NCBI GenBank assembly: GCA_046294265.1
Contig: JBKBKC010000003.1
Coordinates: 186,001 to 250,000 of the forward strand
Length of the DNA stretch: 64,000 nt
Source of the DNA: JBKBKC01 sp046294265
GTDB lineage: Bacteria; Pseudomonadota; Alphaproteobacteria; Rhodobacterales; Rhodobacteraceae
Direction: 5' to 3'
The translations under genes were made by a program, and so were the position numbers. The notes beneath the pieces were generated by a model. It ran no database searches. It was not told the origin of the DNA and saw only the letters and a program-made list of their open reading frames with translations. Below, piece by piece: positions 8,863 to 17,728 of the stretch (the first letter of the stretch is position 1; every line of letters begins with the position of its first letter).

Positions 8863-9369
8863 TCAGCCCACCAGTTCGCGCGGCACGATGAAGTCGATGG
8901 GGGCGGCGGTGCCGAAGGCGGCCTCGGCCCAGGTCTCACAGGCGAAATCGGCGACGAGCGTGGCTCCGGTGGGGTATTTCTGGATCCCGTCGTGGGGAGG
9001 GATGCGGGTGACGAGGCGGTGGGCGAACTCGGCGATGCCGGGGTTGTGGCCGATCATCATCACCGTATCGGCCGAGGCATGGCGCAGCACGGCCAGCATC
9101 ACGTCGGGGCCCGCGTTATAGAGCGTGGGCTTGAGGTCGAGGATCGGGGTGCCGGGCAGGGCGGGGGCGATCCCGCTCCAGGTCTTGCGGGTGCGCAGCG
9201 CGTCCGAGCACAGAACCTGGCCGGGAACATAGCCGCGCGAGGCCAGCCATTGGCCGAGGTCCGCCGCCGCGACCTTGCCACGCTCGTTCAGAGGGCGGTC
9301 ATGGTCGGGCGTCAGGGGATCATCCCAGGCGGATTTGGCGTGGCGCGTCAGGATCAGGCGTTTCATCAT
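8863..9369 (-). CDS. sixA: SixA-type histidine phosphatase
   Basis: Histidine-phosphatase superfamily protein of 168 residues. The N-terminal LILTRHAKS carries the catalytic RHxxS. The second catalytic His is in MMIGHNPGIAEFA. The length and RHAKSAW start fit SixA, which removes phosphate from phosphohistidine proteins. The substrate here is not known. Two adjacent ATGs (9369, 9366) are possible starts. It is the downstream partner of the ferredoxin-like gene. Confidence 0.82.
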   Translation of the reverse strand: MMKRLILTRHAKSAWDDPLTPDHDRPLNERGKVAAADLGQWLASRGYVPGQVLCSDALRTRKTWSGIAPALPGTPILDLKPTLYNAGPDVMLAVLRHASADTVMMIGHNPGIAEFAHRLVTRIPPHDGIQKYPTGATLVADFACETWAEAAFGTAAPIDFIVPRELVG

Positions 9370-9392
9370 GGTGGTCCCCGGCCCGTGGGGCC

Positions 9393-10067
9393 TCAGCCCC
9401 GGTGGAAGCGGCCCATGTGATAGGCCGACTGTTCGGGCATCCTGTCATACCTCTGTGACACGGGGCAAGCTCTGCGCACCGCGCAGCCCTGACCCATGCA
9501 ACTGTCGCCCGCGGTGGTATCGAGGAAGGCGTGGCAGGCGGGAATGTCATAGCCCTCGCCGGTCAGCGCGCGGGGCGGGCAGGCGGTCAGGCAGGGGCGG
9601 GTGGCGCAGGTGGCACAGGGGGGCGGTGGCGGGGCGGGCAGGGGAGTTGCGTGTTTCAGTGCCAGCGCGCCCCGGAAGCTGACCATCAGGCCCTGCGTGT
9701 CATGCACGAGAAGGCGCACCGGGCTTTCATGCACCCGCCCCGTGCGCAGGGCCCAGCGGTAGAAGGGGGCATAGGGTGGACCGCCGAAGGGAAAGAGCGC
9801 CCTGGCCCCGAGGTCGCAGGCGATGCGCCCGATCACCCGGCGCGACCAGCGGTCCACCGGATCGGGCTGGCTGTCATGCCACTCGGCGGTGGTGGTCAGA
9901 TGCGGCCAAAAGCCGGGGCCGGGGCCGATCATCAGCATGGTCCGCGTGCCGCGAGGCAGGGAGGCGTCGGCGTCCTCGGCCGCAAAGCCGCCAAGGAGCA
10001 CGAGGCTGTGGGGCAGAAGCAAAGCCTCGATATCGTGCAGTCCGGGGGTCGCTACTGTCTGGGTCAT
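9393..10067 (-). CDS. Ferredoxin-like iron-sulfur protein
   Basis: Protein of 224 residues with a cysteine-rich C-terminal half: CATCATRPCLTACP (CxxCx4CxxxCP), then a second group with CHAF, SCMGQGCAVRRACP. The spacing suggests two 4Fe-4S clusters arranged as in the C-terminal domain of epoxyqueuosine reductase (QueG). No complete QueG cobalamin domain is recognisable, so the redox role is unknown. It ends 23 bases before sixA starts. Confidence 0.65.
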   Translation of the reverse strand: MTQTVATPGLHDIEALLLPHSLVLLGGFAAEDADASLPRGTRTMLMIGPGPGFWPHLTTTAEWHDSQPDPVDRWSRRVIGRIACDLGARALFPFGGPPYAPFYRWALRTGRVHESPVRLLVHDTQGLMVSFRGALALKHATPLPAPPPPPCATCATRPCLTACPPRALTGEGYDIPACHAFLDTTAGDSCMGQGCAVRRACPVSQRYDRMPEQSAYHMGRFHRG

Positions 10068-10138
10068 GCGCGCCTTGTGGGGTTGCCCGGATCAAGGGCG
10101 CTGGGGGACCGCGCCAAGGGGATGTCGTGCCACGCGCG

Positions 10139-11038
10139 TCACCGCCGCGTGCGCGGCTTGATCCGCGGTTCGGTCGAGCGGATCTGCGAGCCGGTTCCGT
10201 GTTCGGTGAACAGTTCCAGCAGGCAGGCATTGGGCACCCTGCCGTCGAGGATCGTTACTGCCCGCACCCCCTCGTCCAGTGCCAGCAGGGCGGTTTCCGT
10301 CTTGGGGATCATCCCGCCGCCGATGGTGCCGTCGTCGATCATGGCGCGCACATCCTCGGGCGAAAGTTGTGTGAGCAGATCGCCCGCGGCATTCTTGACC
10401 CCCGCCACATCGGTCAGCAACAGCAACCGGTCCGCCTGCAACGCGCCCGCAATGGCCCCCGCCGCCGTGTCGCCGTTCACGTTGAACGTCTCGTTGTCGG
10501 CCATACCGGTGGCCACCGGGGCCACCACCGGGATCAGCCCCGCGGTATAGAGGTCGCGCAGGATCTGCACGTTCATCTCTACCGGGCGGCCGACGAACCC
10601 CAGCTCGGGGTCGTCCGCCTCGCAGACCATCATGTCGTCGTCCTTGCCCGAGATGCCCACGGCGCGGCCGCCCTGGTCGTTGATCGCCTGCACGATGCGC
10701 TTGTTCACAAGGCCCGAGAGAATCATTTCCACCACCTCGACCGTGGCCTTGTCGGTGACGCGCTTGCCGCGCACGAACTCGGACTTGATGCCCAGCTTGC
10801 CCAGCATCTCGTTGATCATCGGGCCGCCGCCATGCACCACCACCGGGTTCACGCCCACCTGCCGCATCAGCACCACATCACGCGCGAACTCGGCCATCGC
10901 CACCTCGTCGCCCATGGCATTTCCGCCGAATTTCACCACCACCACCGCGCCGGAATAGCGCTGAAGATAGGGCAGCGCCTCGGACAGGATGCGGGCGGTG
11001 GCGATGCTGTCGTCCTGGCTCATGGTCTGGCGTCTCAT
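10139..11038 (-). CDS. argB: Acetylglutamate kinase
   Basis: Second step of arginine synthesis: ATP-dependent phosphorylation of N-acetylglutamate. The 299 residues show the amino acid kinase fold blocks VVVKFGGNAMGD, VVVHGGGPMINEML, FNVNGDTAAGAIAGAL and GGGMIPKTETAL. The ATG at 11038 has GAGGA 8 bases upstream; the internal Met at 11023 is an alternative. In relatives argB often follows engB; here it lies 6.7 kb from engB on the opposite strand. Confidence 0.96.
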   Translation of the reverse strand: MRRQTMSQDDSIATARILSEALPYLQRYSGAVVVVKFGGNAMGDEVAMAEFARDVVLMRQVGVNPVVVHGGGPMINEMLGKLGIKSEFVRGKRVTDKATVEVVEMILSGLVNKRIVQAINDQGGRAVGISGKDDDMMVCEADDPELGFVGRPVEMNVQILRDLYTAGLIPVVAPVATGMADNETFNVNGDTAAGAIAGALQADRLLLLTDVAGVKNAAGDLLTQLSPEDVRAMIDDGTIGGGMIPKTETALLALDEGVRAVTILDGRVPNACLLELFTEHGTGSQIRSTEPRIKPRTRR

Positions 11039-11150
11039 GCAATCGTCCTCGGGGGCACTCGGGGCGGGGATAGCCGCTTTGGTCCCCCCTGCCAAGGCGC
11101 TTGCCCATTCCGACCGAAACGCTAGGGTTCGCGGGTCAGGAGGGCAGTGC

Positions 11151-11882
11151 ATGTCCGAACAGAAGATCATCGTGCTGACCGGGGCCAGCCGCGGCATCGG
11201 CCATGCCACCGTCAAGCGCTTCTCGGCCGAGGGGTGGCGGGTGCTCACCTGCTCGCGCCAGCCCTTCGATCCGCGCTGCCCCTGGCCGGGGGGCGAGGAC
11301 AACCACATCCAGATCGACCTGGCCGACCCGCACAAGACCATCGCCGCCATCGAGGTGATCAAGGGCAAGATCGGGGGGCGGCTGCACGCGCTGGTCAACA
11401 ACGCAGGCATCAGCCCCAAGGATGAGGGGGGCGGCCGGCTGACCACGCTGAACACCGACCTGCGCACCTGGGGTCAGGTGTTCCATGTCAATTTCTTCGC
11501 CAGCGTAATCCTGGCCCGTGGTTTGCAGGCGGAACTGGCAGCGGCGCAGGGGGCCATCGTAAACATCACCTCCATCGCGGGCGTGCGTGTCCACCCCTTT
11601 GCCGGGGCGGCCTATGCCACGTCAAAGGCTGCGCTGGCCGCGCTGACCCGCGAGATGGCGCATGACTTCGGCCCCCTTGGCGTGCGCGTCAACGCCATCG
11701 CCCCCGGCGAGGTGGAAACCGCGATCCTGTCGCCCGGCACCGACCGGATCGTGGAGCAACTGCCCCTGCGCCGCCTCGGCCAGCCGCGCGAGGTGGCCGA
11801 TGCGATCTGGTTCCTGTGCTCCAGCGAATCCTCCTACATCTCGGGGGCCGAGATCGAGGTGAATGGCGCGCAACACGTCTGA
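11151..11882 (+). CDS. Short-chain dehydrogenase/reductase
   Basis: NAD(P)-dependent oxidoreductase of 243 residues. The Rossmann motif is TGASRGIG, the structural block NNAG, and the catalytic residues lie in SIAG...YATSK (YxxxK). The C-terminus ISGAEIEVNGAQHV is typical of FabG-like SDRs. The substrate is unknown. CAGGAGGG before the ATG at 11151 fixes the start. It is divergent from argB. Confidence 0.88.
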   Translation: MSEQKIIVLTGASRGIGHATVKRFSAEGWRVLTCSRQPFDPRCPWPGGEDNHIQIDLADPHKTIAAIEVIKGKIGGRLHALVNNAGISPKDEGGGRLTTLNTDLRTWGQVFHVNFFASVILARGLQAELAAAQGAIVNITSIAGVRVHPFAGAAYATSKAALAALTREMAHDFGPLGVRVNAIAPGEVETAILSPGTDRIVEQLPLRRLGQPREVADAIWFLCSSESSYISGAEIEVNGAQHV

Positions 11883-11904
11883 CCGCTGCGCGGCGGCACC
11901 CCCC

Positions 11905-12030
11905 GGGGGCCAGCCCCCGGGCCCCCGGGGTATTTTCGCAAAGAAGAGAACGCGGTCCCATCTTGTTCTCTTCTTTGCCGAAATACCCCCGGGTGGGTCC
12001 GGGAGGGCAGGCAGCCCTCCCGGGTTCGGG
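11905..12030. repeat. Paired inverted GC-rich repeats, copies B1 and B2
   Basis: Two copies of the intergenic repeat face each other. The forward copy reads CCCCCGGGGTATTTTCGCAA then AGAAGAGAAC (to about 11952). After a 12-base spacer its near-complement runs to about 11993. The roughly 29-base arms would form a long stem. It sits between the SDR gene and ttcA, and likely terminates transcription. Confidence 0.65.
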
Positions 12031-12100
12031 ACAGGCCGCGCCATGGGACTTGACGGGCATGGGCCGGGGTCGCAAACCAAGGACCGGACCGGAGGCCCCC

Positions 12101-12991
12101 ATGCTCGACGACCAGGACGACATCCACCCCCTGTTCCACGGCGCGCCGGCGTCGCTGGAGTTCCGCAAGCTGCGCAAGCGGATGGTGCGCGAGGTGCGCG
12201 AGGCGATCGAGACCTATGGCATGATCGAGCCCGGCGCGCGCTGGCTCGTGTGCCTCTCCGGGGGCAAGGACAGCTATGCCCTGCTCGCCGTCCTGCATGA
12301 ACTGCGGTGGCGCGGGCTGCTGCCGGTGGACCTCCTGGCCTGCAACCTCGACCAGGGCCAGCCCGGCTTTCCCGCCACCGTCCTGCCCGAATTCCTGGCC
12401 CGGATGGGGGTGCCGCACCGGATCGAGTATCGGGACACCTATTCCATCGTGATGGAAAAGGTGCCTGCGGGGCGCAGCTATTGCGCGCTCTGTTCGCGCC
12501 TGCGTCGTGGCAACCTCTACCGCATCGCGCGCGAGGAGGGCTGCGCCGCCGTGGTTCTGGGCCATCACCGTGATGACATTCTGGAAACCTTCTTCATGAA
12601 CCTCTTTCACGGCGGGCGGCTGGCTGCCATGCCGCCCAAGCTTTTGAACGAAGACGGTGATCTGCATGTGCTGCGTCCGCTGGCCTTCGTGGCCGAGGCC
12701 GATTGCGACCGGTTCACGCGCGCCATGGGCTATCCGGTGATCCCCTGCGACCTTTGCGGCAGTCAGGACGGGTTGCAGCGGATGCAGGTGAAAAAGCTTC
12801 TGGACGATTGGGAGGCGCGCAGCCCCGGCCGTCGCCAGGTGATGTTCCGCGCGCTGATGAACGTGCGCCCTTCGCATCTGTGCGACCCCGCGCTGTTCGA
12901 TTTCGCGGCGCTTCTGCGCGGCGACTCCAAGGATGCCGGAGAAATCGAAGAAATCATGGAAAATCCTCCGCAACCTGTCGGCGAGCGTTAA
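12101..12991 (+). CDS. ttcA: tRNA 2-thiocytidine(32) synthetase TtcA
   Basis: ATP-dependent thiolase that puts sulfur on C32 of certain tRNAs using a 4Fe-4S cluster. The 296 residues contain the PP-loop SGGKDS at 53-58, C128-x2-C131 (YCALCSR) and C216-x2-C219 (CDLCG), which together are diagnostic of TtcA. The ATG at 12101 is preceded by GGAGG. Confidence 0.95.
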   Translation: MLDDQDDIHPLFHGAPASLEFRKLRKRMVREVREAIETYGMIEPGARWLVCLSGGKDSYALLAVLHELRWRGLLPVDLLACNLDQGQPGFPATVLPEFLARMGVPHRIEYRDTYSIVMEKVPAGRSYCALCSRLRRGNLYRIAREEGCAAVVLGHHRDDILETFFMNLFHGGRLAAMPPKLLNEDGDLHVLRPLAFVAEADCDRFTRAMGYPVIPCDLCGSQDGLQRMQVKKLLDDWEARSPGRRQVMFRALMNVRPSHLCDPALFDFAALLRGDSKDAGEIEEIMENPPQPVGER

Positions 12992-13067
12992 CGAACGGCT
13001 CAATCCCGGTGGCTAGCCTGCAGCGGGATGCGGTTCGGGCGCATCCGGCAGAAAAAGGGGTCAGGGC

Positions 13068-14615
13068 ATGCAGATGCCGGGCAAGACGCGGATTGTGGCA
13101 GGGGCGATGACGGCGGTGGGCTGGCTGCGCAAGCCCGAACTGATGGTGTTCCTGCCCGCCTTCACCCTCGGGGCCTTCTGGCTGGGCGGAGAACGTGTGC
13201 TGATCCTCGTGGCGCTGGGGGCGCCGATGCTCTTTGCGATGGCAGGGGCGTTCCGGTTTCGCGACGCGCCGTCGGCGCCGCTGCCCGAGGGCATGTTGGG
13301 GCTGTCGCTGCGGCCGCAGATCGTGGGACAGATGGATGCGATCCTGCGCGACGCCCAGGTCACCGGGATGACGACGGGTTGCCTGGTGGTGCAGTTCGAT
13401 GATGCTGACCGTCTGCTGGATCGGCATGGCCGGGCGGCGCAGACCGAGGTGCTGGCCCGGTCGGCCGAGCGGATTTGCGCGGCGCTGCGTCAGGGCGATA
13501 CCGTGGCGCGGCTGGAGGGGGGCGGGTTCGCGGTGGCGATGGGGCCGGTGCGGCGGCTTGACCTCGAGGTGATGGTGCAACTGGCCGCGAGGTTGCAATC
13601 GGCGCTGTCGCCGCCGATTTCAGTCGATGCCGCGCGCCTCTATGTCAGCGCCTCGGTCGGGTTCTGCCTCGGGGCACGGGCACCGCTGCCCAGCGGCCGC
13701 GCGCTTCTTGATGCCGCACAGGTCGCGGCGGACGAGGCGCGGCGCAACGGGCCGGGTGCCATCCGCGCCTACGCGCCCGACATGGCCCGCAAGCGCGCAG
13801 ACCGCGACGCGCAACGCAGCGAGCTGGAGCGGGCGCTGGACGAGGGGCAGATCCGGCCCTGGTTCCAGCCCCAGGTCTCGACCGATACCGGCGCGATCAG
13901 CGGGTTCGAGGCGCTGGCGCGCTGGATCCACCCGGAGCGCGGCGTCATCTCGCCCGCCGAGTTCCTGCCTGCGATCGAGGAGGCGGGCCTGTCGGACCGT
14001 CTGGGCGAGGTGATCCTCTACAATGCGATGGTCGCAATGTCGCGCTGGGACAAGGCGGGGCAGCGCATTCCTACCGTCGGGGTCAACTTTTCGGCCACAG
14101 AACTGCGCAATCCGCGGCTTGCCGAAAAGCTGCGGTGGGAGCTGGACCGGTTCGAACTCACGCCCGACCGGCTGTCGGTGGAGATCCTGGAAAACGTGGT
14201 GGCCGAGACGGACAACGACATCGTGGTGCGGAACATCGCCGAGCTTGCGCGGATGGGCTGCGGCTTGGACCTTGACGATTTCGGCACGGGCCATGCGTCG
14301 ATCACCAACATCCGCCGCTTCGCAGTGCGCCGGATCAAGATCGACCGCAGCTTTGTCACCCGGATCGACGAGGATCGCGACCAGCAGCGCATCGTTTCGG
14401 CGATCCTCTCAATGGCTGAACGCATGGGGCTGGAAACGCTGGCCGAGGGGGTCGAGACGGCGGGTGAGCATGCGATACTGGCGCAACTGGGCTGCGGGCA
14501 TGTGCAGGGCTATTCCATCGCGCGCCCCATGCCCGTAGAGGAGACGCTGGCCTGGATCGCCGCGCATTGCGCCCGCCAGGCCGAGGCGCCGCGCATCTCC
14601 AATCGTGCGCGTTAG
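13068..14615 (+). CDS. c-di-GMP phosphodiesterase (EAL) with degenerate GGDEF domain
   Basis: Membrane-associated signalling protein of 515 residues. Two hydrophobic segments at about 26-60 precede a GGDEF-like domain (about 85-235) whose active site is GGGF at 151-154, so cyclase activity is presumably lost. The EAL domain (about 255-500) is intact: E281-A-L, and DDFGTG for metal binding. It probably hydrolyses c-di-GMP, with the GGDEF domain as a GTP-sensing or structural unit. Its stop is followed directly by the yidC upstream region. Confidence 0.9.
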   Translation: MQMPGKTRIVAGAMTAVGWLRKPELMVFLPAFTLGAFWLGGERVLILVALGAPMLFAMAGAFRFRDAPSAPLPEGMLGLSLRPQIVGQMDAILRDAQVTGMTTGCLVVQFDDADRLLDRHGRAAQTEVLARSAERICAALRQGDTVARLEGGGFAVAMGPVRRLDLEVMVQLAARLQSALSPPISVDAARLYVSASVGFCLGARAPLPSGRALLDAAQVAADEARRNGPGAIRAYAPDMARKRADRDAQRSELERALDEGQIRPWFQPQVSTDTGAISGFEALARWIHPERGVISPAEFLPAIEEAGLSDRLGEVILYNAMVAMSRWDKAGQRIPTVGVNFSATELRNPRLAEKLRWELDRFELTPDRLSVEILENVVAETDNDIVVRNIAELARMGCGLDLDDFGTGHASITNIRRFAVRRIKIDRSFVTRIDEDRDQQRIVSAILSMAERMGLETLAEGVETAGEHAILAQLGCGHVQGYSIARPMPVEETLAWIAAHCARQAEAPRISNRAR

Positions 14616-14944
14616 CGGCGGGCCGATGCGGGGAGGGCCGACAGGGCGGTCGCGAGGATGCCGCGGGGGCGCAGGTCCGCGGGGATATTGCGGGCGGCAA
14701 GGATCCGGAGCCGCCCCGCCCTCGCCCGTTTGACGCTGCGCCCTTCCTGCACCGTTCGCGCCTGCCCGCCCGGCGCCCGCTTCACCTCGCCGCGACTTCC
14801 CCATGGCACGGCACCCACCCTCACCGCACCGCGCGCACCCGACCACAACGCCCCCAACCGCCGCAGCCGGGGCGTCGCTTCGCCGCGCAGCGTCACGTTT
14901 CCGGGAATCCGCTTGACCTTTTGCCCCCCCTGGCGTTGAACCAC
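14612..14944 (-). CDS. Possible small basic protein, doubtful
   Basis: An open frame of 110 codons from a GTG at 14944. Its third codon positions are strongly G/C, as in real genes here. The product would be Arg-rich with no recognised motif. It would overlap the EAL gene's stop and leave only 37 bases before yidC. No good ribosome site is visible. It could equally be chance in GC-rich DNA or a remnant from a rearrangement. Confidence 0.2.
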   Translation of the reverse strand: MVQRQGGQKVKRIPGNVTLRGEATPRLRRLGALWSGARGAVRVGAVPWGSRGEVKRAPGGQARTVQEGRSVKRARAGRLRILAARNIPADLRPRGILATALSALPASARR

Positions 14945-14981
14945 CGCTGACCCGATACCCCCGGACCCGTGGTGCGACCTG
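14616..14981. other. 366-base gap upstream of yidC
   Basis: No convincing gene apart from the doubtful minus-strand ORF listed separately. It should contain the promoter for yidC-MOSC-engB. I could not pick out a clear hexamer pair. Confidence 0.4.
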
Positions 14982-16964
14982 ATGGATGACAACAACAGAA
15001 ACCTGATCCTGGCGACGGCGCTGAGCTTTCTCGTCATCCTGGTGTGGTTCGTCCTGTTCCCGCCGCCCGAGCCTGTGGTCGATCCCAACGCCACCGCCAC
15101 ATCCGCGACCGCCCCTCTGGCGCAGACCCCGCCCGCCGTCGCCGTGCCGGGCGGCCAGGCCACCGCCGACGCCGAGCCAGTAAAGGCCGGAGCGCTGCGC
15201 CTTGCCATCGACACCCCGCGCCTGACCGGCACCATCTCGACCCAGGGCGGGCGGATCGACGACCTGTCGCTGCGCACTTACCGTGAGAGCCTGGATCCCG
15301 GCTCCGACATCGTGCGCCTCTTGTCCTCGGTCGGCAATCCCAACGCCTATTACGCGCTCTATGGCTGGGCCCCCGCGGGTGCCCTCGCCTTCGAGGACGT
15401 GCCGGGTGCCAATACCGAATGGTCCGCCGACCCCGCCGCTACGCTGAAGCCCGGCCAGCCCGTCACCCTGACCTGGGACAACGGCAAGGGCCTGACCTTC
15501 ACCCGCACGATCGCCATCGACGACCGCTACATGTTCACCGTCAGCGATGCGGTGCAGAACGCGACCGATGCGCCCGTCAGCCTGCAACCCTATGGAATCG
15601 TGGCCCGCCACGGCAAACCTGGCGACCTGCAGAACTTCTTTGTGCTGCATGAGGGCGTCGTGGCCCGCGCCGATGGCAAGCTGACGGAAACCGATTATGA
15701 CGACCTGCGTGACCTTCCGGTCATCCCGCGCGAGGGCGCGCAGGCCAAGGTGGCCGAGGCCACCGTCGATGGCTGGATCGGGTTTACTGACAAATACTGG
15801 ATGACCGTGCTGATCCCGCAGCAGGGCCAGCCCTTCACGGCCGTCTCAAAATACGTCGCGGGCGCCGACATCTATCAGGTTGAGACGCGCAAAGCCCTGC
15901 TCACCGTCGGCCCGAACGAGACCGCCACCTCCACCACGCGCCTCTTTGCCGGGGCCAAGGAATGGGCCACCATCCGCGCCTACCAGAACGACGACGGCAT
16001 CCCCGGGTTCATCGACAGCATCGACTGGGGCTGGTTCTTCTTCCTGACCAAGCCGATCTTCGCCCTGCTGCACTGGCTCAACGCGCTCATCGGCAACATG
16101 GGCCTGGCCATCATTGCGCTGACCTTCGTGCTCAAGGCCATCGTGTTCCCGCTCAGCTACAAATCCTACGTCTCCATGGCCCGGATGAAGGAGTTGCAGC
16201 CCGAGATGGAGGCGCTCAAGGAACGCGCCGGCGACGACAAGCAGAAGATGCAGAAAGAGATGATGCAGCTCTACAAGGATAAAAAGGTAAACCCCGCTGC
16301 GGGCTGCCTGCCGATCCTGATCCAGATCCCCATCTTCTTTTCGCTCTACAAGGTGATCTTCGTCACGCTGGAACTGCGCCACGCGCCATTCTTCGGCTGG
16401 CTGAACGACCTGTCGGCGCCGGATCCCTCGTCGATCTACAACCTTTTTGGTGCGCTGCCCTGGGATGCCCCCGATCCGACCTCGATCCCGGGGCTGATCT
16501 TCATCGGTGTCCTGCCACTTCTTCTGGGCATTTCGATGTGGCTCCAGCAGAAACTCAACCCCACGCCCACCGATCCCACGCAGGCGGCCGTCTTTGCCTG
16601 GATGCCCTGGATCTTCATGTTCATGCTGGGCGGCTTTGCCTCCGGCCTCGTGGTCTACTGGATCGCGAACAACGTGATCACCTTCGTGCAGCAATTCCTG
16701 ATCATGCGCAGCCACGGCCACACGCCCGACATCTTTGGCAACATCAAGTCGAGCTTCAAGAAGCGGCCCGCCGCAACCCCGACAGCCGCCGCCGCCAAGA
16801 CCGCCGCAACCGCCACCGCCGCCAAGACCGCCGCAACCGCCGCCGCGGCCAAGACCGCCGCGACGGTCGTTAAGGCCACGGCCCCTAAACCCACGCCCCC
16901 CGCCGCCGCCAAACCCGCCAACACCGCCAAGCCGCCCACCCGGAAGGGCCCGGCCAAGAAATGA
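14982..16964 (+). CDS. yidC: Membrane protein insertase YidC
   Basis: Inserts and folds inner-membrane proteins with or without SecYEG. The 660 residues have an N-terminal anchor (about 8-27), a large periplasmic domain (about 80-345) and the conserved YidC/Oxa1 core with LIGNMGLAIIALTFVLKAIVFPLSYKS-like helices ending about residue 580. The C-terminal tail of about 70 residues is an Ala/Lys/Pro-rich extension with a three-fold nine-residue repeat, ending in lysines; such basic tails contact ribosomes. The MOSC gene overlaps its stop by 4 bases. Confidence 0.96.
   Translation: MDDNNRNLILATALSFLVILVWFVLFPPPEPVVDPNATATSATAPLAQTPPAVAVPGGQATADAEPVKAGALRLAIDTPRLTGTISTQGGRIDDLSLRTYRESLDPGSDIVRLLSSVGNPNAYYALYGWAPAGALAFEDVPGANTEWSADPAATLKPGQPVTLTWDNGKGLTFTRTIAIDDRYMFTVSDAVQNATDAPVSLQPYGIVARHGKPGDLQNFFVLHEGVVARADGKLTETDYDDLRDLPVIPREGAQAKVAEATVDGWIGFTDKYWMTVLIPQQGQPFTAVSKYVAGADIYQVETRKALLTVGPNETATSTTRLFAGAKEWATIRAYQNDDGIPGFIDSIDWGWFFFLTKPIFALLHWLNALIGNMGLAIIALTFVLKAIVFPLSYKSYVSMARMKELQPEMEALKERAGDDKQKMQKEMMQLYKDKKVNPAAGCLPILIQIPIFFSLYKVIFVTLELRHAPFFGWLNDLSAPDPSSIYNLFGALPWDAPDPTSIPGLIFIGVLPLLLGISMWLQQKLNPTPTDPTQAAVFAWMPWIFMFMLGGFASGLVVYWIANNVITFVQQFLIMRSHGHTPDIFGNIKSSFKKRPAATPTAAAAKTAATATAAKTAATAAAAKTAATVVKATAPKPTPPAAAKPANTAKPPTRKGPAKK
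16791..16871 (+). repeat. Tandem 27-base repeat in the yidC 3' end
   Basis: Three copies of a 27-base unit encode AAKTAATAT, AAKTAATAA and AAKTAATVV. The length is in frame, so copy number could vary without breaking the gene. Confidence 0.7.
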
Positions 16965-17728
16965 CCGGTCCGCGCGGCGCAGGGACGGTCTCGTATCTTG
17001 TCCGCCACCCGATCAAGGCCATCGGATATGAAGAGATCGGGCATGTCCTGCTTTCGCCCAACGGAACCTTCCCGTTCGATCGGGAATGGGCCGTCGCACA
17101 TGACGCCGCAGCGCCCGCGCAGGATGCATGGATGCCAAACCAGAACTTCCTGCGCGGCAAGGGATCGGCTGACCTGATGGCGGTGTCCTGCACCGCTGAC
17201 CCCGACGCGCGCAGCCTGACGCTGCGCCATCCGCGCGCCGAACCCCTCACCGTCGCCCCCGACGACCCCGCCGATCAGGCCCGCCTGATCGACTGGCTGC
17301 GTCCCTTCTGGCCCGACAGCCGCCCCGCACCCGCCGCGGTGGTGCATGTGCCCGGCGTGTCCATGACCGATGTGCCCGATCCCTTTGTCGCCATCCTCAA
17401 CCTCGCCTCGCTGCGCGACCTGTCGGAACGGATGGGGCAGGCCCTGTCGATCCACCGCTGGCGCGGCAATATCTGGCTGGACGGGCTGGACGCGTGGCAG
17501 GAATTCGCGCTGGTCGGCCACAGGTTGCGCGTCGGCACCGCCGTGCTGGAGGTGGCCGAGCGCATCACCCGCTGCCGTGCCACGCAGGCGAACCCGGAGA
17601 CCGGGCAGAACGACGCGATGACGCTTGCGGCGCTGACGGACACCTTCGGCCATCAGGATTTCGGCGTCTATGCGCGGGTGGTGCAGGGCGGTGAGGTTGC
17701 CACCGGCGACGCGGCGGTGATCCTGTGA
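16961..17728 (+). CDS. MOSC domain protein
   Basis: Protein of 255 residues with an N-terminal MOSC_N-like barrel (YLVRHPIKAIGYEEI) and the MOSC core. The conserved cysteine lies in ITRCRATQANPETG; it carries sulfur or coordinates molybdenum cofactor in the family. Substrate unknown. The ATGA overlap with yidC and the GTGA overlap with engB show one operon. Confidence 0.85.
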   Translation: MTGPRGAGTVSYLVRHPIKAIGYEEIGHVLLSPNGTFPFDREWAVAHDAAAPAQDAWMPNQNFLRGKGSADLMAVSCTADPDARSLTLRHPRAEPLTVAPDDPADQARLIDWLRPFWPDSRPAPAAVVHVPGVSMTDVPDPFVAILNLASLRDLSERMGQALSIHRWRGNIWLDGLDAWQEFALVGHRLRVGTAVLEVAERITRCRATQANPETGQNDAMTLAALTDTFGHQDFGVYARVVQGGEVATGDAAVIL

